Source of the DNA: CAWATZ01 sp963784995
Lineage (GTDB): Bacteria > Planctomycetota > Planctomycetia > Gemmatales > Gemmataceae
DNA length: 64,000 nt
Assembly: GCA_963784995.1 (NCBI GenBank)
Contig: CAWATZ010000006.1
Coordinates: 496,001-560,000, forward strand
Direction: 5' to 3'
In this document: positions 8,505-20,574 of the stretch, piece after piece
Layout of the letters: every line of letters starts with the position of its first letter
Numbering within the stretch: position 1 is the first letter of the stretch
Program-made: the position numbers and the translations under genes
Notes under the pieces: generated by a model
Told to the model about the DNA's origin: nothing
The model's input: the letters and a program-made list of their open reading frames with translations, nothing else
Databases searched by the model: none

Positions 8505-11500
8505 GTGACCGAAGAACAGGTCTTTCTCGCTGCCCTCGATCTGCCCGACGCAGCCGCCCGAGCCGCTTATCTGGACGAGACTTGCGGCGCGGACGCCGAG
8601 TCCCGCCGCCAGGTCGAGGCCCTGCTGGCCGCCCACTACCGCACCGGGGAGTTTCTGGACGTCCCGGCGGCCGAGCAGGTCCAGGCTGGCTCGAACAATG
8701 ACAACACTGTCAGCATTGAGGGGGATGCCGTGTCTGCCGCAAAAGACCGCGAGGACGAGTCCGACGACCTGAACTTCCTGTCACCATCGACCCGGCCCGA
8801 TTCCCTCGGCCGTCTCGGGCATTACGAAATGCTCCAGGTGCTCGGCAAAGGCGGCTTCGGCATCGTGTTCCGCGCCTTCGACGACATCTTGCAGCGCGTG
8901 GTCGCGATCAAGGTCATGGCCCCGCAGATAGCGACCCTGTCCCCCGCCCGCAGGCGCTTCCTGCGCGAAGCCCGGTCGTCCGCGCAGGTTCGGCACGAGA
9001 ACGTGGTCCACATTTACGAGGTCGGCGAACAGCCGCTCCCTTACCTGGTGATGGAGTTCGTCCCCGGCGAGACGCTCCAGCAGAAGCTCGACCGCACCGG
9101 TCCGCTTGACGTGTCGGAGATTTTGCGGATCGGCCGGCAGATCGCCGAGGGGCTGGCCGCGGCCCATGCGTGTGACCTGATCCACCGCGACATCAAGCCG
9201 GGCAACGTCCTGCTCGAAGGCGGCTCGCACAAGGCGAAGATCACCGACTTCGGCCTGGCCCGCGCCGCCGACGATGCCAGCATCTCGCAGAGCGGCATCA
9301 TCGCCGGCACGCCCATGTTCATGTCCCCGGAGCAGGCCCTCGGCCACCACATCGACCAGCGGGCCGACCTGTTCAGCCTGGGCAGCGTGCTGTACCAGAT
9401 GGCGAGCGGCCGACCGCCGTTTCGCGCTCCGTCCGCACTGGCCGTCCTCAAGCGCGTGGCCGAGGAGCCGCCGCGGCCCATTCCGGAGATCATTCCCGAA
9501 ACCCCGGATTGGCTGTGCGCCATCATCGCCAAACTGCACGCCAAGAACCCCGCTGACCGCTTCCAGTCGGCCCGGGAAGTGGCCGACCTGCTCGCCGATT
9601 GCGAAGCGAAGCTCAAAGCGAAACAGGAGGTGAAAAATGTCCTCCCCACCGCGCCCGTCAAACCGGCCGGACGGAAGTGGGTTGCCGCGGCAGCCGTCTT
9701 GTTGCTTTCTGCGATCGCACTGACCGTGACGGAGTTCGCCGGTGTGACTCATTTGTTCCGGCAGCAGGAGCCCGACCCAAGGAAGCCAGGTGTCGATTCG
9801 CCACCGCCCTTGGTGGCGAAGCAGGAGCCGCCTCCTGACACGAAAGTCGCCAGGGCTGACCCCAAGGAACCGAATCCAAAGAAGGCGCCCGACGAGAAGA
9901 AGGCTCCGCCGCCTGAAACGCAGCCAATGGGTGAGGTCAAGCCACCCGCGCCAACCGTCCATGACACCTGGATCAGGGCTGTCGCTCTTCTGCCTCTGGA
10001 CCAGCAGGGAGCCGCGCTGGCCGCCAAGATGAAAGAACGACTCCCTGGCTTTGAGGACGCCTTCCTCAGGGCAATCCCTGCCCTGTCCGCGGAAAGGCAG
10101 GATATCCTGGTGGACACCTGGCTGAAAGAACGCAAACCCGCCTTTGCAGGGTTTGAGCAAGCCTGGCTCAATCTGCTCCCCGCGACGTCTGCCGACACGC
10201 AGGTGCTCCTGACGCTCGCGTGGCTGAAGGAACGCAAACCCGCCTTTGCCGGCCTTGAGGACGCCTGGCTCAAGGCCATCCCCGCCATGGCTGCCGAGGC
10301 GCAGGTGATCCTGGCGGCCGCGTGGTTGAAAGAGTGCAACCCCTCCTTTGATGGCGAGGTGACGCACAAGATCGAAGAGGGCGTGGTTACGAGCCTGGAA
10401 GTGCCGTCACCTCTCGTACACGACCTGAGGCCCCTGGGGACGTTGACTGGACTGCGGTCGCTCACCTGCCTCAACCCGGTGGGTTACGACAACAAGGCCG
10501 AGAGCGATGCCGCCGTGCTGCGCTCGCTCAAAAAGCTGGAGACCATCAACGGCAAGCCCGTGACCCAGTTCTGGAAGGAGGTCGAGGCCCGGCCAGCGGA
10601 ATTCAAGGAGTGGCTCCAACTGGTTGCTACGCTGAATGCCAATCAGAAGGTGGTTGCGGTGGCCGCCAAGTTGAAAGAACGCAACCCCGGCTTTGACGGC
10701 AAGGTGGCGCACAAGGTCGAGGACGGCGTGGTGACGGAGCTGACTATCAAAAGTGTGCGGGACCTCTCGCCGGTGCGGGCCCTGGAGGGACTGAAGGTCC
10801 TCAATTGCACGGATGGACCGCTGTCGGACCTTTCGCCGCTCAAGGGCCTGCCGCTCACCTCGCTGAACCTTCAGGGCTGCACCCAGGTCCGGAACCTGAC
10901 GTTGCTCAAGGGCATGCCCCTCACCAAACTGAGCCTTCGTGGAACCCAGGTCCGGGACCTGACACCGCTCAAGGGCATGCCGCTCACCGAGCTGACCCTC
11001 AATAGAACCCAGGTCCAGGATCTTTCGCCCCTCAAGGGCATGCCGCTCACCGTTCTGTCCCTTGCCGGGGTCCCGGTCCAGGACCTGGAGCCGCTCAAGG
11101 GGATGCCGCTCACCCACCTGAACCTTGAGAATACCCAGGTTCGGGACCCGACGCCGCTCAAGGGCTTGCCGCTCACCTCGCTGAGCCTTCTCAACTGTAG
11201 GGTGGGGAACCTGGAGCCGCTCAAGGACATGCCGCTCACCTCGCTGGACCTTCGCAGCACCAAGGTCCAGGACCTCGAACTGCTCAAGGGCCTGCCGCTC
11301 ACCTCGCTCTGGCTTGGTGGTTGCGGCGAGGTCTGCGACTTGGAGCCGCTCAAGGGAATGAAGCTCAACCATCTGCTACTTTGTGGCTGCCCCCAGGTCC
11401 GGGATCTTTCGCCGCTCATGGGCATGCCGCTGAAGCGGGTGGAGATTCAGGGTTCCGGCGTCACCGACCTGAAACCCCTGCAAGGCATGGAACTGGAAGA

Positions 11501-11651
11501 AATCCGCCTGACTCCCAAGAACATCACCCAGGGCCTGGATATCCTCCGCGACATGAAAAGCCTCAAGACCATCGGCGTCGGCGTCGGTCGGCAAGTCTGG
11601 CCGGCGGCGGAGTTCTGGGAACGCTACGACAAGGGGGAGTTCACGAGGTAG
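8505..11651 (+). CDS. Membrane Ser/Thr protein kinase with C-terminal leucine-rich repeats
   Basis: 1048 aa from GTG 8505, chosen because the paralogue starts at the matching MTDEQVFLAALD and GGAG lies upstream. Order: a 45-residue N-terminal helix motif found in planctomycete kinases; kinase domain about residues 107-375 (GKGGFGIV loop, VAIKV lysine, HRDIKPGN at 227-234, DFG at about 248, SPEQ); one transmembrane helix about 390-411; a Pro/Lys-rich linker; three or four 40-residue repeats of the type WLKERKPAFAGLEDAWL; then about twelve 23-residue leucine-rich repeats (SPLKGMPLTxLxLxxTQVxDL). All catalytic residues are present. The LRR part should lie outside the membrane. It is partner of the ECF sigma factor upstream. 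Confidence 0.92.
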   Translation: MTEEQVFLAALDLPDAAARAAYLDETCGADAESRRQVEALLAAHYRTGEFLDVPAAEQVQAGSNNDNTVSIEGDAVSAAKDREDESDDLNFLSPSTRPDSLGRLGHYEMLQVLGKGGFGIVFRAFDDILQRVVAIKVMAPQIATLSPARRRFLREARSSAQVRHENVVHIYEVGEQPLPYLVMEFVPGETLQQKLDRTGPLDVSEILRIGRQIAEGLAAAHACDLIHRDIKPGNVLLEGGSHKAKITDFGLARAADDASISQSGIIAGTPMFMSPEQALGHHIDQRADLFSLGSVLYQMASGRPPFRAPSALAVLKRVAEEPPRPIPEIIPETPDWLCAIIAKLHAKNPADRFQSAREVADLLADCEAKLKAKQEVKNVLPTAPVKPAGRKWVAAAAVLLLSAIALTVTEFAGVTHLFRQQEPDPRKPGVDSPPPLVAKQEPPPDTKVARADPKEPNPKKAPDEKKAPPPETQPMGEVKPPAPTVHDTWIRAVALLPLDQQGAALAAKMKERLPGFEDAFLRAIPALSAERQDILVDTWLKERKPAFAGFEQAWLNLLPATSADTQVLLTLAWLKERKPAFAGLEDAWLKAIPAMAAEAQVILAAAWLKECNPSFDGEVTHKIEEGVVTSLEVPSPLVHDLRPLGTLTGLRSLTCLNPVGYDNKAESDAAVLRSLKKLETINGKPVTQFWKEVEARPAEFKEWLQLVATLNANQKVVAVAAKLKERNPGFDGKVAHKVEDGVVTELTIKSVRDLSPVRALEGLKVLNCTDGPLSDLSPLKGLPLTSLNLQGCTQVRNLTLLKGMPLTKLSLRGTQVRDLTPLKGMPLTELTLNRTQVQDLSPLKGMPLTVLSLAGVPVQDLEPLKGMPLTHLNLENTQVRDPTPLKGLPLTSLSLLNCRVGNLEPLKDMPLTSLDLRSTKVQDLELLKGLPLTSLWLGGCGEVCDLEPLKGMKLNHLLLCGCPQVRDLSPLMGMPLKRVEIQGSGVTDLKPLQGMELEEIRLTPKNITQGLDILRDMKSLKTIGVGVGRQVWPAAEFWERYDKGEFTR

Positions 11652-11818
11652 CGTGGCGGCTGTTCCCGCTGGTTGTCCTTGCCGCCCCCGTGACTTCCAG
11701 ACCACGACGCACCCGAAAGCCAAAGGAGGTCCCGTGAACCGAGTGGCACTCCGGCCCCGCTCGGCGCGGGGCCCACGTTTTGCTTGCATGCGGTCTTCCG
11801 GCGCTTATCGTAAGCGTC

Positions 11819-12391
11819 ATGAAGGATGTCACAGCGATCCTGAACGCCATCGAGGCTGGCGATCCGCAGGCCGCCGGGCAGTTGCTGCCGCTGGTCTACG
11901 ACGAGCTGCGGAAACTCGCGGCCGTCCGGCTGGCCGCGGAGGCGCCCGGCAACACCCTGACCGCGACGGCCCTGGTCCACGAGGCGTATCTGCGGCTCGT
12001 CGGACCAGCCGACGCCGCCTGCTGGGACAACCGCGGCCACTTCTTTGCCGCCGCGGCCGAGGCCATGCGGCGTATCCTGGTCGATCAGGCGCGACGGAAA
12101 AAGACCACCCGACACGGCGGCGGATTGATTCGACAGGATCTCGAGCCGGATCTCGCCGCCGCCCCGCAGCCGCGCGAGGACCTCATCGCCCTGGATCGGG
12201 CGCTGGATCAGCTGGCGGCCAAAGACCGGGTCAAAGCCGAGCTGGTCAAGCTCCGCTATTTCGCCGGCTTGACCCTGGCGGAGGCGGCCGAGGCTCTCGG
12301 CCTGTCGGAGCGGACCGCCGGCCGCCACTGGACCTACGCCCGCGCCTGGCTGCGCCGGGCGGTCGAGGGGGCCGACGGGAAAAAATCCTGA
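11819..12391 (+). CDS. ECF RNA polymerase sigma factor (second copy)
   Basis: 190 aa from the ATG at 11819. It is highly similar throughout to the sigma factor at 7.9 kb, including GQLLPLVYDELRKLAAVRLA, the region 2 AEAMRRILVDQARRK and the region 4 AEALGLSERTAGRHW. The upstream in-frame ATG at 11780 would add 13 residues without similarity to the paralogue, so the later start is preferred. The cognate kinase gene follows after 79 bp. The two sigma-kinase pairs are a tandem duplication. Confidence 0.92.
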   Translation: MKDVTAILNAIEAGDPQAAGQLLPLVYDELRKLAAVRLAAEAPGNTLTATALVHEAYLRLVGPADAACWDNRGHFFAAAAEAMRRILVDQARRKKTTRHGGGLIRQDLEPDLAAAPQPREDLIALDRALDQLAAKDRVKAELVKLRYFAGLTLAEAAEALGLSERTAGRHWTYARAWLRRAVEGADGKKS

Positions 12392-12470
12392 ACAATCTTG
12401 GCTGGCTTTTCAAGAAATCTCGCATTGAGTACGTGGGACTTCCTTCCCAGCTCCGCTGAGGATTCCAGCC

Positions 12471-15215
<2,745 letters not shown>

Positions 15216-15336
15216 CTCTGAAGATCTGCCTGGGCAGATCGAAGAGTCAGCGGAACCAAGGACGGTTCCACTAACTGTGCTACCAGGAACGAGGGCTGAC
15301 CTGCTGAGTTCCCTTGTCAAGGGACAGGAAAGAGAG

Positions 15337-15410
15337 GAGCTGTATGAGGCGACGAGTCTCGTGTACGGTTCTGAAGCGGCGGCGGGTTGGGCGACCGACC
15401 CGCCGACCGT
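15337..15410 (+). ncRNA. Group II intron domain V-VI remnant
   Basis: The 35-nt stretch at 15337-15371 folds like group II intron domain V: GAGCTGTATG opening strand with the AGC triad, a small terminal loop, a two-base bulge on the 3' side and TGTACGGTTC closing strand. Five to nine bases further on, CGGCGGGTTGG / CCGACCCGCCG forms a perfect 11-bp hairpin with a GCGA loop, in the place of domain VI. No reverse transcriptase and no recognisable 5' intron end are present between the kinase stop at 15215 and this point, so it is a 3' fragment. The remaining 15216-15336 and 15411-15576 show small hairpins but no gene. Confidence 0.6.
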
Positions 15411-15576
15411 AACGAGCTCTCGTCAAGTAGGGCAAGACAAGCGAAGCCTGGAGCGTAGGCCGGCTGGCCGGGAGCGGAGCGCAGTCGCCTCCCTTCGTAC
15501 CGTCGCGGATCTGATTCAACAGAGACAAACCGACAACCTGCGCCCTGGCCCCCGGCTCAGCTTCCGGGTGGCCTTC

Positions 15577-15633
15577 CCAGCGTTTGCTGGTTGTTGCTCC
15601 AAAGCCAACCCGCAACAACCAGCAAACGCCGGG
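15577..15633. repeat. Intergenic palindrome
   Basis: GCGTTTGCTGGTTGTTGC and its exact reverse complement are separated by 14 nt. It lies at the broken edge of the sigma-54 activator fragment and may have taken part in the rearrangement. Confidence 0.8.
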
Positions 15634-15641
15634 AACCCAAC

Positions 15642-16046
15642 GGCACCCGGCAGCTGGGACCGATCCGCTACCGCATCCAGCCGGAGGCGATACAGGCGCT
15701 GCTGCACTACGACTGGTCCGGCAACGTCCGCGAGCTGGCCAACGTGATCGAGCGGGCCCAGATCCTGGCCGAGGACCATCTGATCTCGCTTGACGACCTG
15801 CCCGAATCGCTGGTGGGCCCAACGCCGATCAGCCGGACCGGCGGCGACCCCCAGCACCTTTCCGAGGTCGAGCGCCAGCACGTCGAGCAGGTGCTACAGC
15901 AGGAGAAGGGCAACAAGGTCCAGGCTGCCCGGGCACTGGGCATCAGCCGGCGGGCGCTGTACCGGCTACTCAAGAAGCATCACCTGGAGGGGGCACGCTC
16001 CGAGAACGCCGAGCACCGGGCGGAACGCGAAATCACGGGAGCGTAA
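15642..16046 (+). pseudogene. C-terminal fragment of an NtrC-family sigma-54 activator
   Basis: About 134 residues align with the end of an NtrC-type response regulator: IQPEAIQALLHYDWSGNVREL and NVIERAQILAED are the last part of the AAA+ domain, and ERQHVEQVLQQEKGNKVQAA followed by LGISRRALYRLLKKH is the Fis-type DNA-binding helix-turn-helix. The receiver domain, Walker A, GAFTGA and Walker B segments are missing. Homology stops at the palindrome immediately upstream. The remnant is unlikely to activate transcription, but the intact HTH could still be expressed; no good start codon or Shine-Dalgarno is seen. Confidence 0.85.
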
Positions 16047-16094
16047 GGGCACGACCCGGATGACGAGCGGCCGGTGTGTTGTAGCGGAAGAGTC

Positions 16095-16113
16095 GCTAAG
16101 CCGCAAGCGGCTT
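16095..16113. repeat. Single copy of the GCTAAGCCGCAAGCGGCTT repeat (family C half-site)
   Basis: Nineteen bases identical to the arms of the palindromes at 27.1, 50.8 and 60.75 kb, here without the inverted partner. Lies 34 bp before the permease start. Confidence 0.75.
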
Positions 16114-16146
16114 GTGGAACGGCCTGCCCACGGTTAGACTATCCCC

Positions 16147-17749
16147 ATGCAAGACAAAACTCCTTCCCCTGCAGCGCAGTTGCTTCGCACCCTGGGCCCG
16201 GTCATGGCCACGGCGGTGATCGTCGGCACGGTCATCGGCTCCGGGGTCTTCAAGAAACCATCAACCCTGGCCGCAAACGTCTCCTCCCCCGGCTGGTTCT
16301 TCGACTTCACCTACTCCGGGCCGGTCCTCCTGGTCTGGGTCGTCGCGGGCCTGCTGATCCTGTGCGGGGCCCTGGCCTACGCCGAGGTCTCCGTCCTGCT
16401 GCCGAAGGCCGGCGGCAATTACGTGTTTTTGCGCGAGGGCTACGGCCGGCTGGCCGGGTTTCTCTGGGGCTGGGTCGATTTCCTGATTATCCGCGCCGCC
16501 TCCCTGGCCGCCCTGGCCACCATCTTTGCCGAATCCTGCAACGAACTGATACGCAACTCCTCCCTGCGCCAGCTCCTCGGCCTGTCCACCCAGAGCGAAC
16601 TGACTTTCTGGGGCGAGCGCCTCCTGACCGTACTGGTCATCCTGGCCCTGGCCTGGGTCAATGCACGCGGCACCCGCTGGGGCGGCGGCCTGCAAGTGTT
16701 CATCACCACCATCAAGGTCGGTTCGCTGCTGTTCATCCTGATCATCCCCTTCGTGGCCCTGGCGTACGCCGCCAGCGGCCGGTTTGGCGCCACGCCCAGC
16801 GTCGGCAACCTCCAGCCGTTCTGGCCGGACGACTGGTCCAAGGTGTCTCTCCAGGGCCTGGGCTCGGCCTTCCTGGGTGTGCTGTGGGCCTATCACGGCT
16901 GGATGAACCTTACCCCTGTCGCGGCCGAGGTCACGCGGCCCCAGCGCAATCTGCCCCTGGCCCTCCTTGGGGGAGTGTTCATCGTCATTTTCCTCTACGT
17001 CGGCGTCAACGTGGCCTATTACTCCATCGTTCCCGGCGTGGAAATGCGGACGCTGGGAAACACGACCGTGGCGACCGAGTTCTGCATGCGTCTGCTGGGG
17101 CCCGTCGGGGGGGCGATCGCATCAGCGGCCGTGATGTGTTCGGTGTTCGGGGCCCTCAACGGCAACCTGCTGATCGCGCCCCGGCTGCTGTACGCCATGG
17201 GCGAGGACGGCCTGGCGCCCGCGGCGCTGCGTCAGGTGCATCCGCGCTATCACACACCGGCCCGGGCCATCTGGGTCATGGCGACCTGGGCGGCGCTGCT
17301 GGTCGTGGCAGTCGGAGGCGCTGAAGGGGAGCGGCGTTCTGAACAAGGTCAAGTCACCCTTTGACGTGCTGACCGACTTTGCCATGTTCGGGGCCGTGAT
17401 CTTCGAGACGATGGCGGTTGTGGCCATCTTTGTCCTGCGCCGCACGATGGCCTCGGCCGAGCGCCCTTACCGCTGTCCGGGCTATCCGGTCGTGCCGCTG
17501 CTGTACGTGATCCTTCCAGGGTTTGTGCTGGCCAACATGTTCGTGGCCCAGCAGTTCGAGGTGGCCGCCGGACTGGCGTTCATCGCTGTCGGAATTGGGT
17601 GTTACTACGCGATGGGGTTGAACCAGCCCCCGGTGGTCTCCAGGCTGCCGGGTCCGGCCGTGCTGGATGTGGCCGGGGTGCGAGTGGACGGCAGCCCGCA
17701 CCCCGGCCCATCGGAGTCGATTGCATCAAAGTCGGATTCGGTAATGTAG
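16147..17749 (+). CDS. APC-superfamily amino acid permease (one frameshift)
   Basis: Sodium- or proton-coupled or exchange-type amino acid transporter of the APC superfamily with about 12 membrane helices. TVIGSGVFKKP in helix 1 is the substrate-binding G-S/G-G loop, and AYHGWMNLTPVAAEV and the helix 8 to 10 region follow. The frame is lost near 17317, where one extra G in GTCGGAGGCGCTGAAG shifts translation. The other frame continues without interruption as GSGVLNKVKSPFDVLTDFA and two or three further helices to 17749. Corrected, the protein is about 533 aa, normal for the family. Probably an assembly error. The substrate is unknown; the next gene is a glutamate dehydrogenase on the opposite strand. 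Confidence 0.88.
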
Positions 17750-17778
17750 GCCGGCCTTCCCAGGCCGGCCCACCGTCC

Positions 17779-19122
17779 TCACGGGAACAACCCGCGCCGC
17801 ATCTTTTCCTTGGCGATCTTCTGCACCCCCAGGCTCAGGGCGGCTTTGCGCATGGTCAGGTGCCGTTCCTTAGCCAGGTCACGCACCCGGCGGAACCCCC
17901 GCAGCATCAGCTCCTGGAGCTTCTCGTTGACTTGCTCCTCGCTCCAGAAGAATTGCTGGATGTCCTGCACCCACTCGAAGTAAGACACCGTCACGCCGCC
18001 GGCGTTACAAAGCACGTCGGGAACGATGAAGATGTCGCTATCCGCGAGCACCACGTCGGCTTCTGGGGTCGTCGGTCCGTTGGCGGCCTCGGCTAGCACC
18101 CGGCAGCGCAGCCGGGAGGCGTTGCTGCCGGTGATGACCCGCTCCAGGGCGGCCGGGACCAGCACGGTGCAGGGCGTGGTCAGCAGTTCCGCGGTGTCGA
18201 TCGCCTCGGCCCCGGGAAAATCCTGAAGACGCGGCAGGGCCCCGCCCGAGCGCGGACCGTACATGTGCTTGATCAGAGCGGGGATGTCGATGCCGCGCGG
18301 ATTGCGGATGTTGCCGTAGCGATCCCCCACGGCGATGACACGCACGCCGCGCTTGTGCAGCTCCTGACAGGTGACGGAGCCGACGTTGCCGAAGCCCTGG
18401 ACCACGGCCGTGGTTTGTTCGGCCTGCGGTCTGAGTTCCTTGAGGGCTTCGAGAATGCAGTAGGTGACGCCCCGGCCGGTGGCCTCGCGCCGACCGACGC
18501 AGCCGCCCAGCTCGACCGGCTTGCCGGTGACGACCTCCGGACAGGCATAGCCCACTTTCATGCTGTAGGTGTCCATGATCCAGGCCATGGTCTGTTCGTC
18601 CGTGCCCAGGTCGGGGGCCATCACGTCCTGACGCGGACCGATGATGTTCAGCACCTCCTCGGTGAAGCGCCGGGTCAGGCGTTCCTTCTCGCCGTCCGAA
18701 AGTTCGGTCGGGTCGCAGCTGATGCCGCCCTTGGCGCCGCCAAAGGGCAGGTTCATGATGCCGCATTTCCACGACATCCACATGGCCAGGGCCGCGACCT
18801 CGCCCAGGTCCACGCTCGGATGATAACGCAGTCCTCCCTTGGAAGGACCGCTGGTCAAGCTGTGCTGCACCCGGTAGCCGATGAACATCTCGACGTTGCC
18901 GCTGTCCAGCAGCACCGGGATACTGACGACCATGGCGCGCTTGGGCAAGCTGAGCCGATGCAAAATGTTGGGGTGAACGTTGATCACCTCGGCGACCGAT
19001 TCCAGCTGGCGCAGGGCCATCTGAAACATCGGCGATTGGTTAAAGACAGCAAAAGCCGGAGTCGGAGAGCCTGCCTTGCCGTTGCTGTGGGCGTTTGCAT
19101 GGGAGAGAGTCAATACGGACAT
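17779..19122 (-). CDS. Glutamate dehydrogenase (Glu/Leu/Phe/Val dehydrogenase family)
   Basis: 447 aa. Oxidatively deaminates glutamate to 2-oxoglutarate, or the reverse. The substrate-site lysines are in GPSKGGLRYHP and LPFGGAKGGI, the catalytic Asp in APDLGTDEQTM, and the NAD(P) Rossmann motif is GFGNVGS. ATG 19122 is preferred because GGAG lies before it and the upstream extension is not conserved. Tail-to-tail with the permease. Cofactor preference cannot be read with certainty. Confidence 0.94.
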   Translation of the reverse strand: MSVLTLSHANAHSNGKAGSPTPAFAVFNQSPMFQMALRQLESVAEVINVHPNILHRLSLPKRAMVVSIPVLLDSGNVEMFIGYRVQHSLTSGPSKGGLRYHPSVDLGEVAALAMWMSWKCGIMNLPFGGAKGGISCDPTELSDGEKERLTRRFTEEVLNIIGPRQDVMAPDLGTDEQTMAWIMDTYSMKVGYACPEVVTGKPVELGGCVGRREATGRGVTYCILEALKELRPQAEQTTAVVQGFGNVGSVTCQELHKRGVRVIAVGDRYGNIRNPRGIDIPALIKHMYGPRSGGALPRLQDFPGAEAIDTAELLTTPCTVLVPAALERVITGSNASRLRCRVLAEAANGPTTPEADVVLADSDIFIVPDVLCNAGGVTVSYFEWVQDIQQFFWSEEQVNEKLQELMLRGFRRVRDLAKERHLTMRKAALSLGVQKIAKEKMRRGLFP

Positions 19123-19254
19123 GCATTTCTCCAAGGAATGGAGGGAGAATGGGCCGGCCAGGGCTGATCCCATCCTGGGGGCCCGCCGGGCCTCTACTTT
19201 AATCCTACTCCGGAAGTGGTGAAAAAGGAAACGCCGGTCCCACCGTTCCCGTCC

Positions 19255-19390
19255 CTGCCGAGCCGCGCACGCAGCGCACCGAGCCGCGCACGCAGCGCAC
19301 CGAGCCGCGCACGCAGCGCAGCGGAGTAAGCGGCCTTGTGGGAGCCCGCAGAGCCGCTTACTCCGCTGCGCTGCGTGCGCGGCTCGGCAG
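19255..19390. repeat. Palindrome with tandem arm copies (family B)
   Basis: CCGAGCCGCGCACGCAGCGCA occurs three times in tandem, then CGGAGTAAGCGG, a loop, and the inverse of one copy. The same arm builds the double palindrome at 28.2 kb. It fills the gap between the divergent glutamate dehydrogenase and glycosyltransferase genes. Confidence 0.85.
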
Positions 19391-19482
19391 AGGTTTGTTG
19401 GAGTTGCTTCCGTTTGACGGAGACGACTATAATCCGCCCTGCTCTCGCGATCTTTCTGGACGTCCGGCCCAGGGAAGGACCG

Positions 19483-20574
19483 ATGGACCCGCGCGTGGTT
19501 TCCTCATTGCCCCTGCGTCCCTTATCGCCCTCGGCGCGGGGGCTGCGCCGGTTTGTTCCCGAACCGGCAGCGTGCCGGCTCTCGGTCGTGGTGGTCAACT
19601 ACCACAGCTGGGCCGACACAGCCCTGCTGGTCCGCCAGCTGCGAACCGCAACCTGTTTGCGCCGGGGCAGTGCCGAGGTGGTCGTGGTGGACAACCACTC
19701 GCCGCTTGAGCGCACTGCTCATCGCTTGCGCCGTCTGTCCGGCGTCTCCCTGCGGCGTCTGGGCCGCAATCGCGGTTTCGCCCGGGCGGTCAACGAAGCC
19801 TGGCGGCTCAGCCAGGGAGAATGGCTGCTGCTGCTCAATCCGGACGTGTCGCTCAATCCCGGCTTTCTCGACAGCCTCCATTCCCTGGTCGGCCGGCTGG
19901 AGCGCGAGCAGCCCGAGGTCGGCATCGTCGGCTTCCACCTGCTCAATCCCGACGGCAGCCGCCAGCTCTCGGCCGGCCCGTTCCCGACGCTGCTGGGGAC
20001 CCTGGCCCGGCTGCTGCTGCCGCGGAGCCGGCGCAAGTATCTGCACGTGCCGGCGGATCAGCGCCGCCCCGTGGACTGGGTCACCGGCTGCTGCCTGCTG
20101 GTCCGCCGAACCTGTCTGGAGCAACTGCACGGTTTCGATCCCGATTACTTCCTGTACTACGAGGACGTCGATCTGTGCCGACGGGCGCGTGAGGCAGGCT
20201 GGACCGTCGCTTTCGAGCCGGCCCTGTCCGTGGTCCATCACCAGCCGCTGCACGCCCGGTCGGTGCCGGCCCATCTGCGGCTGATCACCCGTCATGCCCT
20301 GCTCACCTACGCCCGCAAACACTGGCCTGGCTGGCAGTTTCGCCTGCTGGGCGGCCTGGTGCGGTTGGAATCCTGGTGTCGCGGCTGGTGGGCGCGCTGG
20401 CGCGGCCAGAAGGAAACAGCAAGCGTCTTTGCCGCGCTGGGCCGGATCACGCGGGAACTGTTGCGGGGCCGACCTGAACGCGCCGAACGCCGGCTGCGGC
20501 GCGTCGTCCGCACGTCGGAGGAGCAGCTTGGGACCATCGCTGTCGATTGTCATTCCCAGTCACTGCCGGGTTGA
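19483..20574 (+). CDS. Family 2 glycosyltransferase (rhamnosyltransferase-like)
   Basis: 363 aa from ATG 19483 (AAGGAC upstream). GT-A fold: LSVVVVNYHSWADTALLV, RNRGFARAVNEAW, LLLNPDVSLNPGF (the nucleotide-sugar/metal DxD equivalent) and CCLLVRRTCLEQLHGFDPDYFLYYEDVDLCRR, the acceptor-site ED motif of WbbL-like rhamnosyltransferases. The C-terminus is basic and amphipathic. It overlaps the next glycosyltransferase by 47 bp. Together with the methyltransferase it probably builds and caps a surface glycan; sugar identity is unknown. Confidence 0.9.
   Translation: MDPRVVSSLPLRPLSPSARGLRRFVPEPAACRLSVVVVNYHSWADTALLVRQLRTATCLRRGSAEVVVVDNHSPLERTAHRLRRLSGVSLRRLGRNRGFARAVNEAWRLSQGEWLLLLNPDVSLNPGFLDSLHSLVGRLEREQPEVGIVGFHLLNPDGSRQLSAGPFPTLLGTLARLLLPRSRRKYLHVPADQRRPVDWVTGCCLLVRRTCLEQLHGFDPDYFLYYEDVDLCRRAREAGWTVAFEPALSVVHHQPLHARSVPAHLRLITRHALLTYARKHWPGWQFRLLGGLVRLESWCRGWWARWRGQKETASVFAALGRITRELLRGRPERAERRLRRVVRTSEEQLGTIAVDCHSQSLPG

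Noticed and set aside
8781..10367. 528-codon minus-strand open frame.
   Set aside because: Antisense to the kinase domain; a matching antisense frame appears opposite the second kinase because the DNA is duplicated.
16074..17324. 416-codon alternative plus-strand frame.
   Set aside because: It overlaps the permease frame; its translation is Arg/Gly/Pro-rich without membrane helices.
19255..19390. CRISPR-like tandem repeats.
   Set aside because: Three 20-21-bp units abut directly with no spacers and belong to a palindrome arm.
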